This document shows, in pieces, positions 32,257 to 42,341 of a stretch of DNA of 64,000 bases. Under the pieces are notes generated by a model. The model made no database searches. It had not been told where the DNA came from and saw only the letters and a program-made list of their open reading frames with translations. The stretch lies in NCBI RefSeq assembly GCF_001552255.1, contig NZ_BCQV01000001.1:1-64000 (forward strand). Reading direction: 5' to 3'. Each line of letters begins with the position of its first letter. Position 1 is the first letter of the stretch. Made by a program: the position numbers and the translations under genes. Source of the stretch: Alicyclobacillus shizuokensis NBRC 103103. GTDB taxonomy: Bacteria; Bacillota; Bacilli; Alicyclobacillales; Alicyclobacillaceae.

Positions 32257-33395
32257 GAGTTCACCTCCGAAATGGGAGCAGGTATCTGCTCATTGGCCAC
32301 AATCTCCCCGCAAGGCCCCTGCAACCGAGGCTTCCCCAAACCCGATTTGATGCCCAACTTGGGGAACAGCAGTTCCGCTACGCGGTACGCTTCCTCCAAA
32401 TGCGGATAAGCAGAGAGGATAAACGTGTCAATTCCCAATTCACGATATTCATCCAAGCGGGCGGCCACCGTGTCGGGGTCGCCAACCAGCGCGGTACCAG
32501 CACCGCCTCGGACCAATCCCACACCGGCCCACAGGTTGGGGCTGATCTCCAGCTGCGCTCGGTTGCCCCGGTGCAGTTGCACCATCCGACGCTGTCCCTC
32601 CGAGTCGTAACGGGCAAACACCCGTTGCGCCTGGGCTATCGTTTCCTCGTCCAAGTATTGTATCCACTCCTCCGCAGCGCGCCAGGCTTCTTTTTGGGTC
32701 TCGCGAACGATGACATGCACCCGCAGACCAAATTGCAATCGCCGGCCGCGGGCCTCCGCCAAATGACGGACGCGGGAAATTTTCTCCTCCACCTGGCGTG
32801 GGGGTTCACCCCAGGACAGGTACACATCCACGTGTTCGGCCGCCACTTCCTGCGCGATCGCGGACGATCCGCCAAAATACAGCGGCGGATGCGGGGACAC
32901 GAGTGAGGGAAAGAGCAGCCTGGCGCCTTCGACGCGCAGGTGACGGCCCTGATAATCCACCGTTTCCCCGGACATCACCCGCCGCCAAATGGCCAGAAAC
33001 TCCGCCGTCAGCCGGTACCGCTCATCGTGTTCCAAGAACAATCCGTCCCCCGCGAGCTCGGCCGGATCGCCTCCGGTGACCACATTGAGCAGCAAGCGAC
33101 CTTGCGACAAGCGATCAAAAGTAGCAGCCATACGGGCTGCTACGACCGGAGACATGAGCCCTGGCCGCAGGGCCACGAGGAACTTCAGGCGTACCGTCGC
33201 CGGCATCAACGCCGCAGCCATAATCCATGCGTCCTCACAGGAGCGGCCGGTCGGCAAAAGCACACCGCTGTAGCCCAGGGCATCGACAGCCTGGGCGATT
33301 TGTCGCGCATACGCCAGATCCACGCTGCGTCCACCATATTGGGTTCCCAAGTAACGCCCGTCGCCGTGGGTGGGGATAAACCAAAACACGTCCAT
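32253..33395 (-). CDS. ssuD: FMNH2-dependent alkanesulfonate monooxygenase
   Basis: A 380-residue bacterial luciferase-like flavin monooxygenase that splits the C-S bond of alkanesulfonates to sulfite and an aldehyde. [17 protein letters not shown] is the typical SsuD N-terminus. [39 protein letters not shown] and [20 protein letters not shown] follow. The ATG lies after GGAGGGTG. No separate flavin reductase (ssuE) is seen in the window, so reduced FMN must come from elsewhere. It sits four bases after ssuA. Confidence 0.95.
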   Translation of the reverse strand: MDVFWFIPTHGDGRYLGTQYGGRSVDLAYARQIAQAVDALGYSGVLLPTGRSCEDAWIMAAALMPATVRLKFLVALRPGLMSPVVAARMAATFDRLSQGRLLLNVVTGGDPAELAGDGLFLEHDERYRLTAEFLAIWRRVMSGETVDYQGRHLRVEGARLLFPSLVSPHPPLYFGGSSAIAQEVAAEHVDVYLSWGEPPRQVEEKISRVRHLAEARGRRLQFGLRVHVIVRETQKEAWRAAEEWIQYLDEETIAQAQRVFARYDSEGQRRMVQLHRGNRAQLEISPNLWAGVGLVRGGAGTALVGDPDTVAARLDEYRELGIDTFILSAYPHLEEAYRVAELLFPKLGIKSGLGKPRLQGPCGEIVANEQIPAPISEVNS

Positions 33396-33399
33396 ACTA

Positions 33400-34458
33400 T
33401 CACCCTCCATTTTGGGGAAGCACATCTTGCGCGACATGGATGGACTTCGGAATCAGACCGAGGCGATAAAACGTGTCGGCGATGTCCTGCTGCTGAACCG
33501 TCTTTTTGTCCATCGGTTGCACGCCGTATGTCCGGCGATTGGCGGCCACCAGCAGCGTCTTCTCGTCGATGCCGAGCTGCGGAGCCAGCAGGCGCGCCAC
33601 CGCAGCTCGATGAGTCTTGGCCCAAGCGTCCGTCTCCGACAGGTCTCTCAAGAAAACCTTCACCACGGCCTGGTGCTGAAGCGCCCAGGTGCGGGAAGCC
33701 AAATAGAATTCGTGGTTTTGTACCACCCCTTCGCCGTCCGCCAGTACCCGCGCGTGCAGCTGCGATTCAGCCACGGCAAAGTACGGATCCCAGATGACCC
33801 ATGCGTCCACGCTGCCCCGTTGAAAGGCTGCCCGTGCCTCGTCCGGCGCCAGGTAGACCGGCTGAATGTCGCTGTATTTCAAGCCGGCCCTTTGCAACAG
33901 CTTCACCAGCAGGTAGTGCACGTTGGACCCTTTGTTCAAGGCAATCTTCTTGCCCTTCAACTGTGCCAAGGTGTGAATCGGAGAACCTTTCGGTACAAGA
34001 ATCGCCTCGTTGTGCGGGCTGGCGGGCTCATGGGCCAGATAGACCAAGGAGACATCACCCGCCTGCGCAAATACGGGCGGCGCCTCCCCGGCGTGTCCAA
34101 TGTCGATACTGCCCGAGCGCATCGCCTCCAGGAGCTGCGGGCCACCTGGGAACTCGGTCCAGTCGACTCGGTATCCGATTTTCTTCAAATCCTTGTCCAG
34201 GGTGCCTCGGGCCTTCAGGATGTTCAACGTTCCGTATTTCTGGTAGCCAATGTGGACAACGCCACCTGTACCCGCACCGCTGTTCGACGTGGTGCCTCCC
34301 GCTTGCTCGTTGCCGCCCGCGGTGCCGCAGGCGGAGACCACCGCGCACAGGCCCAGCACGGATAGCGCGGCTGCGAAACGCTTGACTGCTCCACGGGCAC
34401 CAATACCGAGTCGCCATCCGTGATGCGGGATTCCGAACCTAGCTTTGCGTCGTATCAA
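33400..34458 (-). CDS. ssuA: Sulfonate-binding lipoprotein
   Basis: A 352-residue substrate-binding protein. The signal peptide ends in a lipobox (LCAVVSACG), so it is anchored to the outer membrane leaflet. A Gly/Ser/Thr linker follows, then the periplasmic-binding fold: [54 protein letters not shown] and [20 protein letters not shown] are SsuA-like signatures. The start is TTG, eight bases after GGAGG. Order ssuA-ssuD-ssuC-ssuB on one transcript. The 256 bases upstream show no riboswitch that I can recognise. Confidence 0.93.
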   Translation of the reverse strand: MIRRKARFGIPHHGWRLGIGARGAVKRFAAALSVLGLCAVVSACGTAGGNEQAGGTTSNSGAGTGGVVHIGYQKYGTLNILKARGTLDKDLKKIGYRVDWTEFPGGPQLLEAMRSGSIDIGHAGEAPPVFAQAGDVSLVYLAHEPASPHNEAILVPKGSPIHTLAQLKGKKIALNKGSNVHYLLVKLLQRAGLKYSDIQPVYLAPDEARAAFQRGSVDAWVIWDPYFAVAESQLHARVLADGEGVVQNHEFYLASRTWALQHQAVVKVFLRDLSETDAWAKTHRAAVARLLAPQLGIDEKTLLVAANRRTYGVQPMDKKTVQQQDIADTFYRLGLIPKSIHVAQDVLPQNGG

Positions 34459-34714
34459 GATCCTTCCCTCCTTTTAACGCCATCCCGGTCGGCTGCCGGT
34501 CGATGAATCTTCACCATTTGCTCACCGTCCCAACAACCCGCTCTGTCCAGCGCATTCCGCTCGCAGCCACACGTGTGCGGGCCCCACTTCTCCACGAACA
34601 CAAAAAATAGCCCTGAATTCTACGCTATCCGCTAGCGCAGCCAGAGCCTTCGGTGGTCCGATCGGCCTATGGAGATGGGTACAATTCACGCACAGCAACC
34701 GGATCGAAACATCT

Positions 34715-34954
34715 CTACGATGGTGGGGCATTCCCGCGAGAGGGTCTGGTTCCTGCTGTCGCCCGTGTGGTTGCGGCGGGGGTACGGGTTGTGCCCGAGG
34801 CGTCAAACCGCACGCGCTCTCGCCGCTCAATCTGAACGATGCGACCCTCGTGCACCGTAATTTCGACCGTGCCGAATCGCATCCCGTCAAGACTCGCGGC
34901 AATTCGGTCTTTCCACTCGTCATCAAGATGAAAAGAGGCCGCCATCCTTTCCAC
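34715..34954 (-). CDS. YezD-like small protein (DUF2292)
   Basis: A 79-residue protein. DGMRFGTVEITVHEGRIVQI followed by ERRERVRF is the YezD/DUF2292 core (L.yGsV.itvhdG.ivqi.r.ekyRf). The core occupies the first 50 residues; a Thr/Arg/Pro-rich tail of 30 follows and may be disordered. GTG and ATG starts three codons apart are both possible. YezD-like genes are often found near sulfur-assimilation genes, and this one directly precedes ssuA, supporting a sulfur-related but unknown role. Confidence 0.72.
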   Translation of the reverse strand: MERMAASFHLDDEWKDRIAASLDGMRFGTVEITVHEGRIVQIERRERVRFDASGTTRTPAATTRATAGTRPSRGNAPPS

Positions 34955-35114
34955 GTCACCACCTGTCTGGGGGAAATCCTCCCGCGCCGCTAAATCAAAC
35001 TAATTATATACGGATTATGGGTTTTCCGCACCTTGAATATAGCGACCCCAACGGGCGATGTCAACTGCGATTTTCGCTGCGAACACGACGGCAAAGCATA
35101 ATCCACCGATAACA

Positions 35115-35143
35115 AAACAAAAAACCCGGCCCAAAGGCCGAGT
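35115..35143 (-). terminator. Intrinsic terminator of recA-recX
   Basis: On the minus strand ACTCGGCC pairs with GGCCGGGT (one T-G pair) around TTTG, followed by TTTTTTG. Confidence 0.85.
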
Positions 35144-35161
35144 CTGAGATCAGATCACCGG

Positions 35162-35947
35162 TCAGATCCAATCCGTGTCCTCATATACGGAATCAGCATC
35201 TGCGCGCGAGAGCATTTCATGGATAGCTGCGCGGCATTCATCCGCCGGAAATCCCCGGCGGCCCAAATACGCGGCCAGTTTGCGCGCCCGCACCGACGGG
35301 TCGTGATCTTTCAAGCGATTCCAATACTTTTGGGCATGCTGTCGGCAGGTATCCCGCTCCGCCTGCCGGGTCCGCTCGTCATCCATGTGGGCAGACAGAA
35401 CCCGCCCCTCCACGCCCTTCTGCCGCAGTCTCCAAGACAATTCTCTGCGACTCATGCGGCCTGCCTTCACCTCGATAAAGCGGGCTACATAAGCCTCATC
35501 GTCGATAGCGCCCATCCTCTTGAGACGGGCGATAGCCCCCTCCCTAGCATCCTTCGGGTACCCCTTCCGCCGCAAATGACTTCGCACTTCAGCTTCCGTG
35601 TGCGCCCGTCTCAAATAGCGGAGAGCCGCTTCGAAAGCGGCCAATTCCTGAGCACTCCGCTCCAATTGGGCTAGCATCTCGGTGTCTACAGTCTGCCCCA
35701 CCTTGAATCGTCCATCAACCCAGTCCCTGAGCGCCACGACAATTTCCGGACGATCCGCAAACTGCACGCGGAGCCAGTCGGGTTGTCCTGTCACTTCAGA
35801 GACAGACGCGATTTTCCACTCGCGGCGCTCACATGAACCGTCGGCGGGCAGCGCAGCTTCCGCAGAGTCAGGCTCCCACTTTCCGGGAATCTGCGGCTCA
35901 GGCCGCTGTGAATCCTGTTCATTCTTCAAATGCGAATCCCTCATCAT
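35162..35947 (-). CDS. recX: Regulatory protein RecX
   Basis: A 261-residue RecX, which modulates RecA filaments. The three tandem three-helix repeats are visible: [40 protein letters not shown] and [13 protein letters not shown]. The first 90 residues hold a separate beta-rich lead ([20 protein letters not shown]). Its ATG overlaps the recA end by 29 bases, so RecX and RecA are coupled, a common arrangement outside Bacillus. Confidence 0.92.
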   Translation of the reverse strand: MMRDSHLKNEQDSQRPEPQIPGKWEPDSAEAALPADGSCERREWKIASVSEVTGQPDWLRVQFADRPEIVVALRDWVDGRFKVGQTVDTEMLAQLERSAQELAAFEAALRYLRRAHTEAEVRSHLRRKGYPKDAREGAIARLKRMGAIDDEAYVARFIEVKAGRMSRRELSWRLRQKGVEGRVLSAHMDDERTRQAERDTCRQHAQKYWNRLKDHDPSVRARKLAAYLGRRGFPADECRAAIHEMLSRADADSVYEDTDWI

Positions 35948-36971
35948 CGTCGTCGGCGGCCGCAGTCACAGCAATCGGTGCCGGGTTTAAATCGAAATGG
36001 GCACGGATCTGCTGTTCGATGCTGTCCGCGATATCAGCATGATCCTTCAGAAATTGCTTTGCATTTTCCCGTCCCTGGCCCAGGCGTTCATCCTGGAATG
36101 AATACCACGCGCCGCTCTTCTGAATGATGTCCAACTCTGTGCCGATGTCGATGAGACTGCCCTCTCGCGAAATGCCTTCACCGAACATCAGGTCCACATC
36201 CACCTGCTTGAACGGCGGCGCGACTTTATTCTTGACCACTTTGATACGCATGCGGCTGCCGACGATGTCATTCCCGATTTTCAACGCTTCCGCACGGCGC
36301 ACTTCCAAGCGGATGGTGGAGTAGAACTTCAGCGCACGGCCGCCGGTAGTCGTTTCCGGATTCCCGAACATCACGCCAACCTTTTCACGGATCTGGTTGA
36401 TGAAGATGGCTATGGTCTTTGATTTAGAGATGGCGCCAGCCAATTTTCGCAGTGCCTGGGACATCAATCGAGCTTGCAAACCCACATGCGAGTCGCCCAT
36501 GTCCCCTTCCAATTCATTCTTGGGCACCAAAGCTGCCACCGAATCCACGATGATGATGTCCACGGCGCCGCTGCGCACGAGTGCCTCGGCAATTTCCAGC
36601 GCCTGCTCACCTGTATCCGGCTGCGAAATCAACAGCTCGTCCACGTTCACGCCCAGCTTTTGCGCGTACACAGGATCCAACGCGTGTTCCGCATCAATGA
36701 AAGCCGCTTGCCCACCCCGCTTTTGGACCTCCGCCACGGCATGCAGCGCCACAGTCGTCTTACCGGAGGATTCGGCTCCGTAGATCTCGATGATTCGCCC
36801 ACGCGGGAACCCACCGACACCCAGTGCTATGTCCAGGGCGATAGAGCCTGTCGGAATGGACTCCACATTCATGGAAGCCGAGGCCTCGCCCAACCACATG
36901 ACAGACCCTTTGCCGAAGTCCTTCTCAATCCTTTTCAAGGCCATCTCCAGGGCCGCCCGTTTATCGTTCAT
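35919..36971 (-). CDS. recA: Recombinase RecA
   Basis: A RecA of about 350 residues. [20 protein letters not shown] is the N-terminal helix; [20 protein letters not shown] holds Walker [21 protein letters not shown] the Walker B; and [20 protein letters not shown] the L2 DNA-binding loop. The C-terminus is acidic ([11 protein letters not shown]). The start at 36971 is chosen because the family begins there; an ATG 27 codons upstream (37052) with AGGAG is also possible. The DEAD-box helicase and its terminator lie upstream. No LexA-type box was identified with confidence. Confidence 0.96.
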   Translation of the reverse strand: MNDKRAALEMALKRIEKDFGKGSVMWLGEASASMNVESIPTGSIALDIALGVGGFPRGRIIEIYGAESSGKTTVALHAVAEVQKRGGQAAFIDAEHALDPVYAQKLGVNVDELLISQPDTGEQALEIAEALVRSGAVDIIIVDSVAALVPKNELEGDMGDSHVGLQARLMSQALRKLAGAISKSKTIAIFINQIREKVGVMFGNPETTTGGRALKFYSTIRLEVRRAEALKIGNDIVGSRMRIKVVKNKVAPPFKQVDVDLMFGEGISREGSLIDIGTELDIIQKSGAWYSFQDERLGQGRENAKQFLKDHADIADSIEQQIRAHFDLNPAPIAVTAAADDDDEGFAFEE

Positions 36972-37126
36972 CCTTGCCACCATCCTGTCTGGTCCGCCAT
37001 CCCGCTGCACGGATTCAGCGTTCCCATCATTACGTACACCGGTTTTCGACATCCACTGATGATTCTCCTGTTGCCTATTGTATCAATTCCTGATGCTTAT
37101 GCAAACACCTGTTCCCCTCCAACATC

Positions 37127-37169
37127 GAAAAAGACGCATCCGCACCCCTGCCGGGTGCGCAGATGCGTC
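37127..37169 (-). terminator. Intrinsic terminator of the DEAD-box helicase gene
   Basis: On the minus strand GACGCATCTGCGCACCC pairs with GGGTGCGGATGCGTC (small internal mismatch) and is followed by TTTTTCG. Confidence 0.85.
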
Positions 37170-37202
37170 CTGCCGGGACGTCCGGCCTCGCGATCCCCAG
37201 AT

Positions 37203-38783
37203 TCAACGCATGCGGCTGCGCGGTTTGGCCGGCTCCAGGTTGACCCGCGAACCGTTGATGCGACTGTGACGCAACGCCTCGTACACGAAAGGAGCCGATT
37301 CTTGTTCCACTTCCACGAAAGTAAAGCGGTCAAAGATATCGATCTTCCCGATAGCCTGTCCGGGGACTCCCGCTTCTTCCGAGATGGTCCGCACCAAATC
37401 GGAAGGTCCAATCCGAGCGGCACGGCCGATGTTGACGAAGAACCGCACCATCCCTGGCTTGGCGCCCGTATCCCCAAAATCGTAGTCATCCTCTTCGCGC
37501 CCCTGCATCTCGCCAGCAGAAGCCAGTTTCAAGGCCGCGCAGGCGACATCGACCGGATCGAAATCATCGACCACCTTGCCGAGAATGGCACGATAGTGGG
37601 CGAGACCGCCCTCTTGAATCGCCTCCACCAACCGCTCGCGCCACATTTCCGCCTGCCTCTCCGCCACATCCGCCAGGGTGGGGACATCACGGCCCTCCAT
37701 GTTGGCCCCTGTCTCCCGCTGAATCTGCTTCAACAGCTTAAACTCCCGCGGGGTGACCAAGGATATCGCCAAGCCCCGCTTGCCCGCGCGGCCGGTCCGG
37801 CCGATGCGATGCACGTAGGACTCTGGGTCTTGGGGCAGGTCGTAGTTGATGACGTGTGTCACGTTCTCGACATCGATGCCGCGCGCGGCGACATCGGTGG
37901 CGATAAGAAGCTCAATGTCACCGGTGCGAAATTTGCGCATAACCCTGTCCCGCTGTGTTTGGCTCAGGTCTCCATGCAGCCCGTCCGCCAGGTATCCACG
38001 CGCCAGGAGCGCTTCGGTCAACTCATCCACGCCGCGCTTGGTGCGGCAAAAAATGATGCCCAAAGAGACCTCTTCGCTGTCAATGATGCGGCACAGACTC
38101 TCCAGCTTGTTGCGCTCCAGAACTTTGTAGTACACCTGATCGATCATCGGCACCGTGACCTCGCCGCGATTGACGGTCACGTGCTCGGGATTGTGCATGT
38201 ACCGACCGGCCAGTCGCTTGACCGCGGCTGGAAACGTGGCCGAAAACAAAAGCGTCTGGCGTTCCTCCGGCGTCTCGGAGAGGATGGCCTCAATGTCCTC
38301 GATGAAACCCATATCGAGCATTTCGTCCGCCTCGTCCAACACCACCATTCGGACATGGTTCAGATTGAGCGTCCCGCGACGCAGGTGATCCAGCACGCGC
38401 CCAGGTGTGCCAATCACAATCTGCACACCTTGCTGCAAGGCCCGGATTTGATGGACAATCGACTGTCCACCGTAGATGGGCAAGGTGCGAATCCGCTTGT
38501 ACTTGGCGATTTTCCGAAACTCACCAGCCACCTGGATGGCCAGCTCACGTGTCGGCGTGAGCACCAGCCCCTGCACGGCTCTGTCGGTTGTCGCCATCTC
38601 CACCATGGGAATGCCAAAAGCGGCTGTCTTCCCTGTACCCGTCTGTGCCTGTCCAATCACTTCCCGCCCTTCCAGGACGAGCGGAATACACGCAGCTTGA
38701 ATCGGCGACGGCTCTTCAAAACCCATGTCGTTAATCGCGTCCTGGACGCGTTTGCTCAGCGGTAAATCCGTAAATGACGTCAT
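37203..38783 (-). CDS. DEAD-box RNA helicase with DbpA-type RNA-binding domain
   Basis: A 526-residue ATP-dependent RNA helicase. Core motifs in order: Q-motif PSPIQAACIPL, AQTGTGKT (I), PTRELAIQ (Ia), TPGR (Ib), DEAD (II), SATFP (III), IIFCRTKRGVDEL (IV), ATDVAARGIDV (V) and HRIGRTGRAG (VI). Residues about 440-526 form a DbpA-like RNA-recognition domain (MVRFFVNIGRAARIGPSDLV, FTFVEVEQESAPFVYEALRH) that targets structured rRNA or mRNA in this group. The ATG follows AAAGGTGAG. It sits between cinA and recA, where B. subtilis has no helicase. A CshA/DeaD-like role in ribosome assembly or mRNA decay is likely. Confidence 0.93.
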   Translation of the reverse strand: MTSFTDLPLSKRVQDAINDMGFEEPSPIQAACIPLVLEGREVIGQAQTGTGKTAAFGIPMVEMATTDRAVQGLVLTPTRELAIQVAGEFRKIAKYKRIRTLPIYGGQSIVHQIRALQQGVQIVIGTPGRVLDHLRRGTLNLNHVRMVVLDEADEMLDMGFIEDIEAILSETPEERQTLLFSATFPAAVKRLAGRYMHNPEHVTVNRGEVTVPMIDQVYYKVLERNKLESLCRIIDSEEVSLGIIFCRTKRGVDELTEALLARGYLADGLHGDLSQTQRDRVMRKFRTGDIELLIATDVAARGIDVENVTHVINYDLPQDPESYVHRIGRTGRAGKRGLAISLVTPREFKLLKQIQRETGANMEGRDVPTLADVAERQAEMWRERLVEAIQEGGLAHYRAILGKVVDDFDPVDVACAALKLASAGEMQGREEDDYDFGDTGAKPGMVRFFVNIGRAARIGPSDLVRTISEEAGVPGQAIGKIDIFDRFTFVEVEQESAPFVYEALRHSRINGSRVNLEPAKPRSRMR

Positions 38784-38823
38784 GTTCTCACCTTTCTCTG
38801 CTGTTCCCATCCGGAAGTCGGCT

Positions 38824-40092
38824 TCATTTCTCCGACGGACCATTCCCTATCCGGCGGTACACCTCCCACAGAACCCGCTTCGCGGCCCGGATGCGAATCT
38901 GCTCGCGGGAACCCCGCAGGTTCATGGTCCAGGTCCATACACCGCCCGGCCAAGCCACAGCGGCGCAAACCGTGCCGACCGGTTTTTCGCGAGTCCCACC
39001 CCCGGGTCCCGCAACCCCGCTGACAGCGGCCCCGACCGACGCTTGCAGCCGCGCTTTGACGCCCACCGCCATCTCGGCCGCCGTCTGCTCTGAGACGGCC
39101 CCGTGCGCGCCGAGCGTGGTCTCCTCAACCCCGAGCGCGGCCCGTTTGACCTCATTCTGATACGCGACTACAGCGCCTTGAAAGTACACCGAACTTCCTG
39201 GCACCGCCGTTATCATAGAGGATATCAGTCCGCCCGTGCAACTTTCTGCTAAGGCCAATGTCCACCCCGCCTCGCGCAGGCGACGGCCCACCGCCATCGG
39301 CAGCGTCTCCTCGTCTACACCGTAAATGTACGCCCCAAAGCGCCGGCGAATCTCCTCCTCCACCGGTTGAATCAACGCCCAAGCGGCGTCTTCATTGTCT
39401 GCGGCAGCGGAGATGCGTAGTAGCATTTCCCCCTCCCCCGCCAACGGAGCCAAGGTGGGATTCGCTTGTGCCAGCAGATCCGAAATCTGCGCATCCACAT
39501 CTGACTCTCCGATGCCACAGAAATGGAGGACGCGGGAGCGAATCAGCTGTCGGTTGGGAAACACCTGTGTCAGTTTCGGAAGCACGGATGTCAGCAACAT
39601 CGGCTTCATTTCCAACGGCGGACCGGGTAACAAGAAGTAGTGTACGCCATGCGCACAAATGTATTGCCCCGGTGCTGTCCCATTGGGGTTGGGAATCAAC
39701 TCGCCGCCCTCAATGCACAACGCCTGTTTGCGGTTTTGCTCTGGCATCGGTCGTTTGCGGCCGCGGAAATAGGACTCAAGATGTTCCAGGGCAGACTGGG
39801 ACAGAATCAACCGCCGGCCCAAGTACTCGGCCAGCGCTTCCTTCGTCAAGTCGTCTTCGGTGGGCCCCAATCCGCCTGTGACAATCACCGTGTTGGAACG
39901 CCGCGCCGCCTGCCGAAACACCTCGATGAGGCGTTTCCGGTTGTCACCGACTGCGGTGTGATAAAACAGAAAAAACCCTTGTTCCGCAAGGGCCAGAGAG
40001 ATCGTTTGCGCGTGTCCATTAGCGATTTGGCCAAGCAGAATTTCACTGCCAACCGCAATATGTTCAGCTCGACATACCTCGCTACCCTGCAC
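38824..40092 (-). CDS. cinA: CinA-family competence/damage-inducible protein
   Basis: A 422-residue two-domain protein. The N-terminal MoCF-like domain (EHIAVGSEILLGQIANGHAQ, VIVTGGLGPTEDDLTKEAL) resembles ADP-ribose/NMN pyrophosphatase CinA, and the C-terminal domain (WTLALAESCTGGLISSMITA, VSGVAGPGGGTREKPVGTV) is the PncC nicotinamide-nucleotide amidase. It likely salvages NAD by-products. The start is GTG. pgsA-cinA-recA is the ancestral order; here the helicase gene intervenes before recA. Confidence 0.94.
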   Translation of the reverse strand: MQGSEVCRAEHIAVGSEILLGQIANGHAQTISLALAEQGFFLFYHTAVGDNRKRLIEVFRQAARRSNTVIVTGGLGPTEDDLTKEALAEYLGRRLILSQSALEHLESYFRGRKRPMPEQNRKQALCIEGGELIPNPNGTAPGQYICAHGVHYFLLPGPPLEMKPMLLTSVLPKLTQVFPNRQLIRSRVLHFCGIGESDVDAQISDLLAQANPTLAPLAGEGEMLLRISAAADNEDAAWALIQPVEEEIRRRFGAYIYGVDEETLPMAVGRRLREAGWTLALAESCTGGLISSMITAVPGSSVYFQGAVVAYQNEVKRAALGVEETTLGAHGAVSEQTAAEMAVGVKARLQASVGAAVSGVAGPGGGTREKPVGTVCAAVAWPGGVWTWTMNLRGSREQIRIRAAKRVLWEVYRRIGNGPSEK

Positions 40093-40096
40093 ACAA

Positions 40097-40681
40097 TCAA
40101 CCCCTGACGTCGATGACGTGCTTGTTCTTAACGAAGTAATCCATTCCTGAGACCACCGTCATCACCACCATGACGTAAACCATCAAGGTATCAAACGGAA
40201 ACCGGATCAGAGAGAACGGGAAGTTGTTGACAATCAAAGCGACCATCGCGATCACCTGGGACAGGGTCTTTAACTTCCCTAGTTTGGACGCGGCCAGGAC
40301 GATGCCGTCCGCCGCCGCGACCAATCGCAACCCGGTCACTGCGAACTCGCGGCTGATAATGATGATGGCCACCCAGGCGGACAGACGCTGCATCTCGACG
40401 AGACTGATGAGCACCGCCGAAATGAGCAGCTTGTCAGCCAACGGATCCAAAAACTTGCCGAAATTAGTGATAATTTGTTGTTTCCTTGCAATATATCCGT
40501 CGATCCCATCTGTACTAGCTGCCAGCATGAATACGAGCGCAGCCAGGATCTCGCTGCCCGTGGTTGTCCGATGATTGATGGTGAAGGACCAAAAGTCAAA
40601 CCGCACCAGAAGTAGAAACGCGATGACCGGCACAAAGAAAATTCTGGCTATCGTGATCCGGTTAGCCAGATTCAATCGCAC
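40097..40681 (-). CDS. pgsA: CDP-diacylglycerol-glycerol-3-phosphate 3-phosphatidyltransferase
   Basis: A 194-residue integral membrane enzyme making phosphatidylglycerol phosphate. The CDP-alcohol phosphotransferase motif is complete: DGIDGYIARKQQIITNFGKF followed by LDPLADK (DGxxAR-G-D-D). NLANRITIARIFFVPVIAFL is the first helix. The start is GTG; cinA begins four bases after its stop. Confidence 0.95.
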   Translation of the reverse strand: MRLNLANRITIARIFFVPVIAFLLLVRFDFWSFTINHRTTTGSEILAALVFMLAASTDGIDGYIARKQQIITNFGKFLDPLADKLLISAVLISLVEMQRLSAWVAIIIISREFAVTGLRLVAAADGIVLAASKLGKLKTLSQVIAMVALIVNNFPFSLIRFPFDTLMVYVMVVMTVVSGMDYFVKNKHVIDVRG

Positions 40682-40787
40682 CCACGCCCCATTCTTTGCT
40701 GCGCACTTTCCGCGCCGTGCTCACCGCACTCAGTATAGCCTACTTACAAAAAAGCAGTCAAAGTAGACCGGGCAGACGCGTACGCAG

Positions 40788-41282
40788 TCATGAACGAAAG
40801 TTGACAAACTGCAATGGGACAGAAAGGTCCTCTTCGCGGAGGCGCTGAATGACAGCCTGCAGGTCATCGCGACTCTTCCCGGAGACGCGCACCTGTTCCC
40901 CCTGTATGGACGCCTGCACCTTGAGTTTGCTGTCTTTGACAAGCTTTGTGATCTGCTTGGCGACATCTTGCGAGATCCCTTGCTGTATGGTCACGGTCTG
41001 CCGAACGGCGCCACCGCTCGCTGGCTCCACTTTGCCCCGCTGGAGAGCTTTCAGCGGCACTCCACGTTTGACGCACTTGCTCTGCAAGATATCGAACACG
41101 GCCGCGAGTTTATACTCATCATCCGCGAGGATGGTGATCTCCTTGCCCTCAAAATCAATGCGGCTGCGACTGCCCTTGAAGTCAAAGCGCGTCGACAGTT
41201 CCTTGTTCGCTTGGTTGACAGCATTGTCCACTTCTTGCATATCGACCTTGGAGACCACATCAAACGATGCTTCCTTCGCCAT
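40788..41282 (-). CDS. YajQ-family nucleotide-binding protein
   Basis: A 164-residue member of the YajQ/UPF0234 family: [40 protein letters not shown] and [20 protein letters not shown] are signature blocks. Some members bind cyclic di-GMP; the physiological role in Bacillota is unclear. It has a strong GGGAGGGG site and lies 54 bases after the RodZ-like gene. Confidence 0.93.
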   Translation of the reverse strand: MAKEASFDVVSKVDMQEVDNAVNQANKELSTRFDFKGSRSRIDFEGKEITILADDEYKLAAVFDILQSKCVKRGVPLKALQRGKVEPASGGAVRQTVTIQQGISQDVAKQITKLVKDSKLKVQASIQGEQVRVSGKSRDDLQAVIQRLREEDLSVPLQFVNFRS

Positions 41283-41336
41283 ATAAACCCCTCCCGTCCA
41301 ACTCCCGTACAGTAAGAATGGTGATACACCCGGGCG

Positions 41337-42314
41337 TCACTTTGCTGACCCAGACTTGACGATTTGCACCTCTACCCGGCCGTTGACATCCGGCAGTTTA
41401 ACCGATTTGCCGTTGATTTGCAGCTGTACCGCAGACGCCGCCCCCAAAACCATGTTCAGGGAAGACTCGGCGTGCCACGTGCGGTTCTGCCCCGTCTCCA
41501 ACATATCACTGCTGGTCACCACTTTGCCATCGGCGGTGACCTGCGTCCAGCAGCGAGATCTCACCGCACTGACACGAATGGTCAACGGATCGCTGGCTTG
41601 CACTACATACTTTTGCACGCCGTCCTGATAGGGCTCCGTCGTGATGGTCACACTCGGTTTGGGAGACGGCGTCGGCTTCGCTCCGCCCTTGTGAGCGGAA
41701 GAATGGTGGCTCGTTTTCGGCTGATGGCCGCCCGAGGAGGCGGTGTTGGTGGCATGTGTACCGCCTGCGGCCGTGTTCTGCGCAGCCCGCTGCGATGCCC
41801 CGTGACCATGCACATGGCTGAGGTACCACCACCCGGCTCCGAGCGCAACCAAGATGGCCGCAACGATGGCCGCCTGTCCAGAACCACTGGGGATTGAAAT
41901 GCCCGGTTTGCGCGAGTGGGAATCGCGAACGGGTGCCGAACGCCTGGGTCCCGCGTCAACCGGATTCGCCCGGGCAAGGGGCATATCGTCCCGCTCCTTT
42001 TGAACGGAAAATGAGCTTGTCTGTGAAACGGTCCGGTCATCGTCGCCCCTTGTCGCCGTATCGTCAGTTGGAACTGCCGCACGGGCGCGGCGCTCATCCA
42101 TTTCACGCAGCAAGGCCAAGCCGTCAAGCCCGAGAGCTTCTGCATAGCTGCGCACAAACCCGCGCCCGTATACGTCCCCGGGGAGAGATCTCCAATCCCC
42201 CTGCTCGATGGCAGACAAGTAGCGTTTACGTATCTTCGTCATCCGTTCAACCTGGTCCAGGTCCATTCCCAGCTCCTCGCGCCGCCGACGCAACGTCTCG
42301 CCCAACTCGCGCAT
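41337..42314 (-). CDS. RodZ-like cytoskeletal/HTH membrane protein
   Basis: A 325-residue protein with three parts. Residues 1-70 are an HTH_25 domain (MRELGETLRRRREELGMDLD, YLSAIEQGDWRSLPGDVYGR). A single membrane helix lies at about 145-165 (AAIVAAILVALGAGWWYL). The extracytoplasmic part has a His/Ser/Pro-rich linker and a DUF4115 beta domain (LTIRVSAVRSRCWTQVTADG). This is the layout of RodZ, which links MreB to the wall machinery; the position beside ymfK and pgsA matches B. subtilis ymfM. The ATG follows TGGAGG. Confidence 0.9.
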   Translation of the reverse strand: MRELGETLRRRREELGMDLDQVERMTKIRKRYLSAIEQGDWRSLPGDVYGRGFVRSYAEALGLDGLALLREMDERRARAAVPTDDTATRGDDDRTVSQTSSFSVQKERDDMPLARANPVDAGPRRSAPVRDSHSRKPGISIPSGSGQAAIVAAILVALGAGWWYLSHVHGHGASQRAAQNTAAGGTHATNTASSGGHQPKTSHHSSAHKGGAKPTPSPKPSVTITTEPYQDGVQKYVVQASDPLTIRVSAVRSRCWTQVTADGKVVTSSDMLETGQNRTWHAESSLNMVLGAASAVQLQINGKSVKLPDVNGRVEVQIVKSGSAK

Positions 42315-42341
42315 GCCAAACCCTCCAGACGTCATGAGCCT

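Noticed and set aside
34459-34714. Leader of the ssu operon checked for an S-box or T-box
   Set aside because: No conserved core of a SAM riboswitch or T-box (no AGGGTGGNACCGCG element) was found.
36474-38765. A 763-codon plus-strand open frame
   Set aside because: Antisense to recA and the DEAD-box helicase gene, whose motifs are unmistakable; a GC-rich shadow.
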